Part shown: piece by piece, positions 63,001 through 64,000 of the stretch
Numbering within the stretch: the stretch's first letter is position 1
Layout: each line of letters starts with the position of its first letter
Assembly: GCF_020618415.1 (NCBI RefSeq)
Contig: NZ_CP085344.1
Coordinates: forward strand, 3,495,001-3,559,000
Direction: 5' to 3'
Length of the DNA stretch: 64,000 nucleotides
DNA from: Cupriavidus sp. MP-37
GTDB lineage: Bacteria; Pseudomonadota; Gammaproteobacteria; Burkholderiales; Burkholderiaceae
Made by a program: the position numbers and the translations under genes
Notes under the pieces: generated by a model
What the model was told of the DNA's origin: nothing
The model's input: only the letters and a program-made list of their open reading frames with translations
The model's database searches: none

Positions 63001-63281
63001 CGTGCCTGCTGCGCTTCCGGCCGATCATGATGACCACCTTCGCCGCGGTGATGGGCGCGCTGCCGCTGGCGCTGGGCCTGGGCGCCGGCGCCGAGCTGCG
63101 CCAGCCGCTGGGCCTGGCGGTGGTCGGCGGGCTGCTGTTCTCGCAGGTGATCACGCTGTTCATCACGCCGGTGATCTACCTGGCGCTGGACAAGTTCTCC
63201 GGCACCGGGCCGCTGCAGATCGACGCGGAAGGCAACAAGCTGCCGGAGAAGGTGTCCGCGGAGGCGGTGCGGCAGCACTGA
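60075..63281 (+). CDS. mdtB: RND multidrug efflux permease (MdtB/MdtC-like)
   Basis: A 1068-residue proton-driven pump with 12 helices and two large periplasmic loops. SELCIRRPVMTVLLCLAVVV starts TM1. LAITLAVGLVVDDAIVMLEN in TM4 carries the proton-relay Asp pair, and LIGIVKKNAIMMIDFAL is the TM10 Lys region. The family pairs MdtB with MdtC, but only one permease follows mdtA here, so a homotrimer is likely. Both loops are complete. A dispersed repeat follows the stop. Confidence 0.92.
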   Translation: MTLSELCIRRPVMTVLLCLAVVVTGIVLYPTIPIAALPSFNSPVIQVTATLPGASPETMAASVATQLEKQFATIPGVSVISSSNTLGNSSITIEFNSDRDIDDAAVDVQAALFRAQRSLPIEMTTPPSYRKVNPADAPVLLLAINSPAMSLADLNAFGDNLISPTLATLPGVAQVQIFGQKRFAVRVRAHPDALAARGLTLDELATALNRANANTPVGTLDSARQTLTIQANRQLTSADAFRNIIVASQPNGALVRLSDVAEVEDSVETIKTGSWLNNERSIVLAVLRQPDANTVAVVDAIHAALPRLIQQMPGSINVSVVNDRSRSIRESIHDVQFTLALTVALVVMVIFLFLRRAAATLIPTVSLPISLIGTVALMKAFGYSLDNVSLLAITLAVGLVVDDAIVMLENIVRHIEEGVPPLKAALVGSREMGFTILSISISLVAVFIPIFFMPGVIGLLFHEFAAVVSLSILVSALVSLTLIPMLCARFLSAENVPVDESHHAYGDHPPGQPAKPAVAQKQTLGMRSTQWFENLFEFTLHRYARGLDWCLAHRRTVLVAAGLTFVLTAVLFVAIPKGFFPEEDIGQIRVNAEGPQDISFDAMSERLRDAAERMRANPAVKSIVVAIGGGPSPAINTGRMFVELKPRGERAAMPKVIESLRRDVAGVPGLAVYFAPVQNLQLGGRQSKSRYQYTLQSVKAGQLQDYSDQLMAKMRADSLFRDVTSDSQQSGLEAHLTIDRDKANALGVQMQDVRTALYSAFGERQVSTIYTPIDNYYVILQAADVDRTDESAFSKLYVRSKTGQMVPVSAFATTERRVGPIAVNHQGQLPSVTVSFNLAPGAALGDASARIDRYKQEIAMPTSIFTSWGGDAAVFQSSQATQIVLLVAAIAVIYTLLGVLYESYIHPLTILAGLPSAAVGALLTLFIFNVELSLIAVIGVLMLIGIVKKNAIMMIDFALAAQREQGMTPARAIRQACLLRFRPIMMTTFAAVMGALPLALGLGAGAELRQPLGLAVVGGLLFSQVITLFITPVIYLALDKFSGTGPLQIDAEGNKLPEKVSAEAVRQH

Positions 63282-63298
63282 CGCCTTCCGTCGCCTGC

Positions 63299-63434
63299 CG
63301 GTTTGCTCCCCTCTCCCGCGAAGTGGGAGAGGGGCAGGGGGTGAGGGTAGGCGCTGGCATACCGACGTCCTGAACTTCGTCGGTACTCCGGCCCTCACCC
63401 CCACCCCTCTCCCACTTCGCGGGCGAGGGGAGCG
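63299..63434 (+). repeat. Dispersed GC-rich repeat, short subtype (copy 4)
   Basis: Same outer hairpins as the other copies (GTTTGCTCCCCTCTCCCGC at the left, CCCCTCTCCCACTTCGCGGG at the right) with the core GGCGCTGGCATACCGACGT shared with copy 3. Within 63435-63558 I see nothing further to assign. Confidence 0.85.
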
Positions 63435-63558
63435 TCCACCCAGGACGGCAGCATTCTCCAGCCCCTTGCCTGTTCCCACTTCCACCAGACCCTAGCGAAT
63501 ATGTGGCATCCCAGCCACATTCCCAGCGGCGTTGATCTAAGCCCTTTACCTATCAGAC

Positions 63559-63577
63559 TTAAATGATAATAATTCTC
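63559..63577. promoter_or_regulatory. Fur-box-like site upstream of the TonB-dependent receptor
   Basis: TTAAATGATAATAATTCTC matches the 19-bp Fur consensus at 14 positions, in an AT-rich patch 114 bp before the receptor start. Confidence 0.7.
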
Positions 63578-63690
63578 GTTAACTAAAACGGCGTCACCCG
63601 CGGCTAGCCTGCCGGGCAGCGCCTCCACGCGAGCCAGCCACCCTTTACGGTTTTCCGCCAGCCAGCGTTCGATTTCTTTGGGGAGAATCC

Positions 63691-64000
63691 ATGAAACGTC
63701 GCTGCCTGGCGCACCTGCGCGCCACCGTCCGGGTCACGCCAGTTGCCGCCGTCTGCGCGGCGCTGGGCGCGCCAGCCATTGCCGCGGACGGCGCTGGCAA
63801 CACCACTACGCTGGCTGCACTGAATGAGGTGGTGGTCACCGCCACCCGCACCGAAGAACGCGCCGATGCGGTGGCGTCCACCATCACCACGCGCGATGCG
63901 CGCCAGATCCAGCGCGCACAGCCGGTCGACGAAGCCGGGCTGTTCGCCGACGAGCCGGACATCGACGTGCCGCGCGACCGCCGCCGCTTTGGCGCCGGCA
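63691..64000 (+). CDS. TonB-dependent receptor (heme/hemoglobin type), N-terminal part
   Basis: The first 103 codons are in the window; the gene runs off the end. A signal peptide (to about AIAADG) is followed by a TonB box (LNEVVVTATRTEER) and the start of the plug domain. DEPDIDVPRDRRRFGAG is the motif of receptors for heme, hemoglobin or related iron proteins. With the Fur-box-like site upstream, iron uptake is likely. A GGGGAGAA ribosome-binding site precedes the ATG. Confidence 0.85.
   Translation, partial: MKRRCLAHLRATVRVTPVAAVCAALGAPAIAADGAGNTTTLAALNEVVVTATRTEERADAVASTITTRDARQIQRAQPVDEAGLFADEPDIDVPRDRRRFGAG

Overview
The window looks like chromosomal DNA of a beta-proteobacterium of the Cupriavidus/Ralstonia group. 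The support is very high GC, aa3 oxidase genes in the Burkholderiales order (ctaC-ctaD-small protein-ctaG-DUF2970-ctaE-twin-TM-SURF1), a PTS/glutathione block (EIIA-ptsH-ptsI next to gshB-gshA), and an N-acetylglucosamine locus of the type I recall from Cupriavidus necator H16. This is recognition by eye; no database search was run. I see no tRNA, rRNA or CRISPR array.

Layout. 0-7 kb: cytochrome c oxidase structural and assembly genes. 7-16 kb: housekeeping genes (BioC-like methyltransferase, comF, trmL, gpsA, secB, grxC, rhodanese), broken by an IS66 element (10058-12622) inside a Bug/TctC-type binding-protein gene. 16-19.5 kb: gpmA, ctpA, moeB. 19.7-21.8 kb: two tandem Tli4-like type VI immunity paralogues without a visible effector. 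21.8-25.1 kb: mnmH-selD (2-selenouridine pathway) and bfr/bfd with a Fur-box-like site. 25.3-30.2 kb: ptsI, ptsH, EIIA, gshB, gshA. 30.7-33.6 kb: a TorF-type porin, glnK and amtB behind a textbook sigma-54 promoter. 33.9-35.8 kb: ubiK and a comM gene interrupted by an in-frame amber codon. 35.8-46.2 kb: zwf and the nag cluster (SIS deaminase, nagA, porin, nagE, nagF) with divergent GntR-type nagR. 46-51 kb: LysE exporter, a lipoprotein, two thioredoxin-fold proteins, a UvrD-like helicase. 51.4-52.7 kb: an IS481-type element inside a dispersed repeat. 52.9-58.6 kb: pckG, a D-2-hydroxyacid dehydrogenase, an MFS transporter and a MOSC protein preceded by a regular array of DnaA-box-like sequences. 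58.8-64 kb: an RND adaptor/permease pair and the start of a Fur-box-preceded TonB-dependent receptor that runs off the end.

How the genes connect. The nag cluster imports GlcNAc through its own complete phosphorelay (NagF to NagE), deacetylates and deaminates it to fructose-6-phosphate, and zwf lies just downstream. The separate ptsH/ptsI/EIIA set has no sugar permease here and is probably regulatory. TorF-glnK-amtB appears to be one nitrogen-responsive unit. Iron control is suggested at bfd and at the terminal receptor.

I do not see an obviously new multi-gene system. The best leads are the six evenly phased DnaA-box-like repeats (57848-57915), the mosaic Tli4 pair, the sigma-54 promoter placing a porin ahead of glnK-amtB, the comM amber codon, and a dispersed GC-rich repeat family, one copy of which carries an IS.
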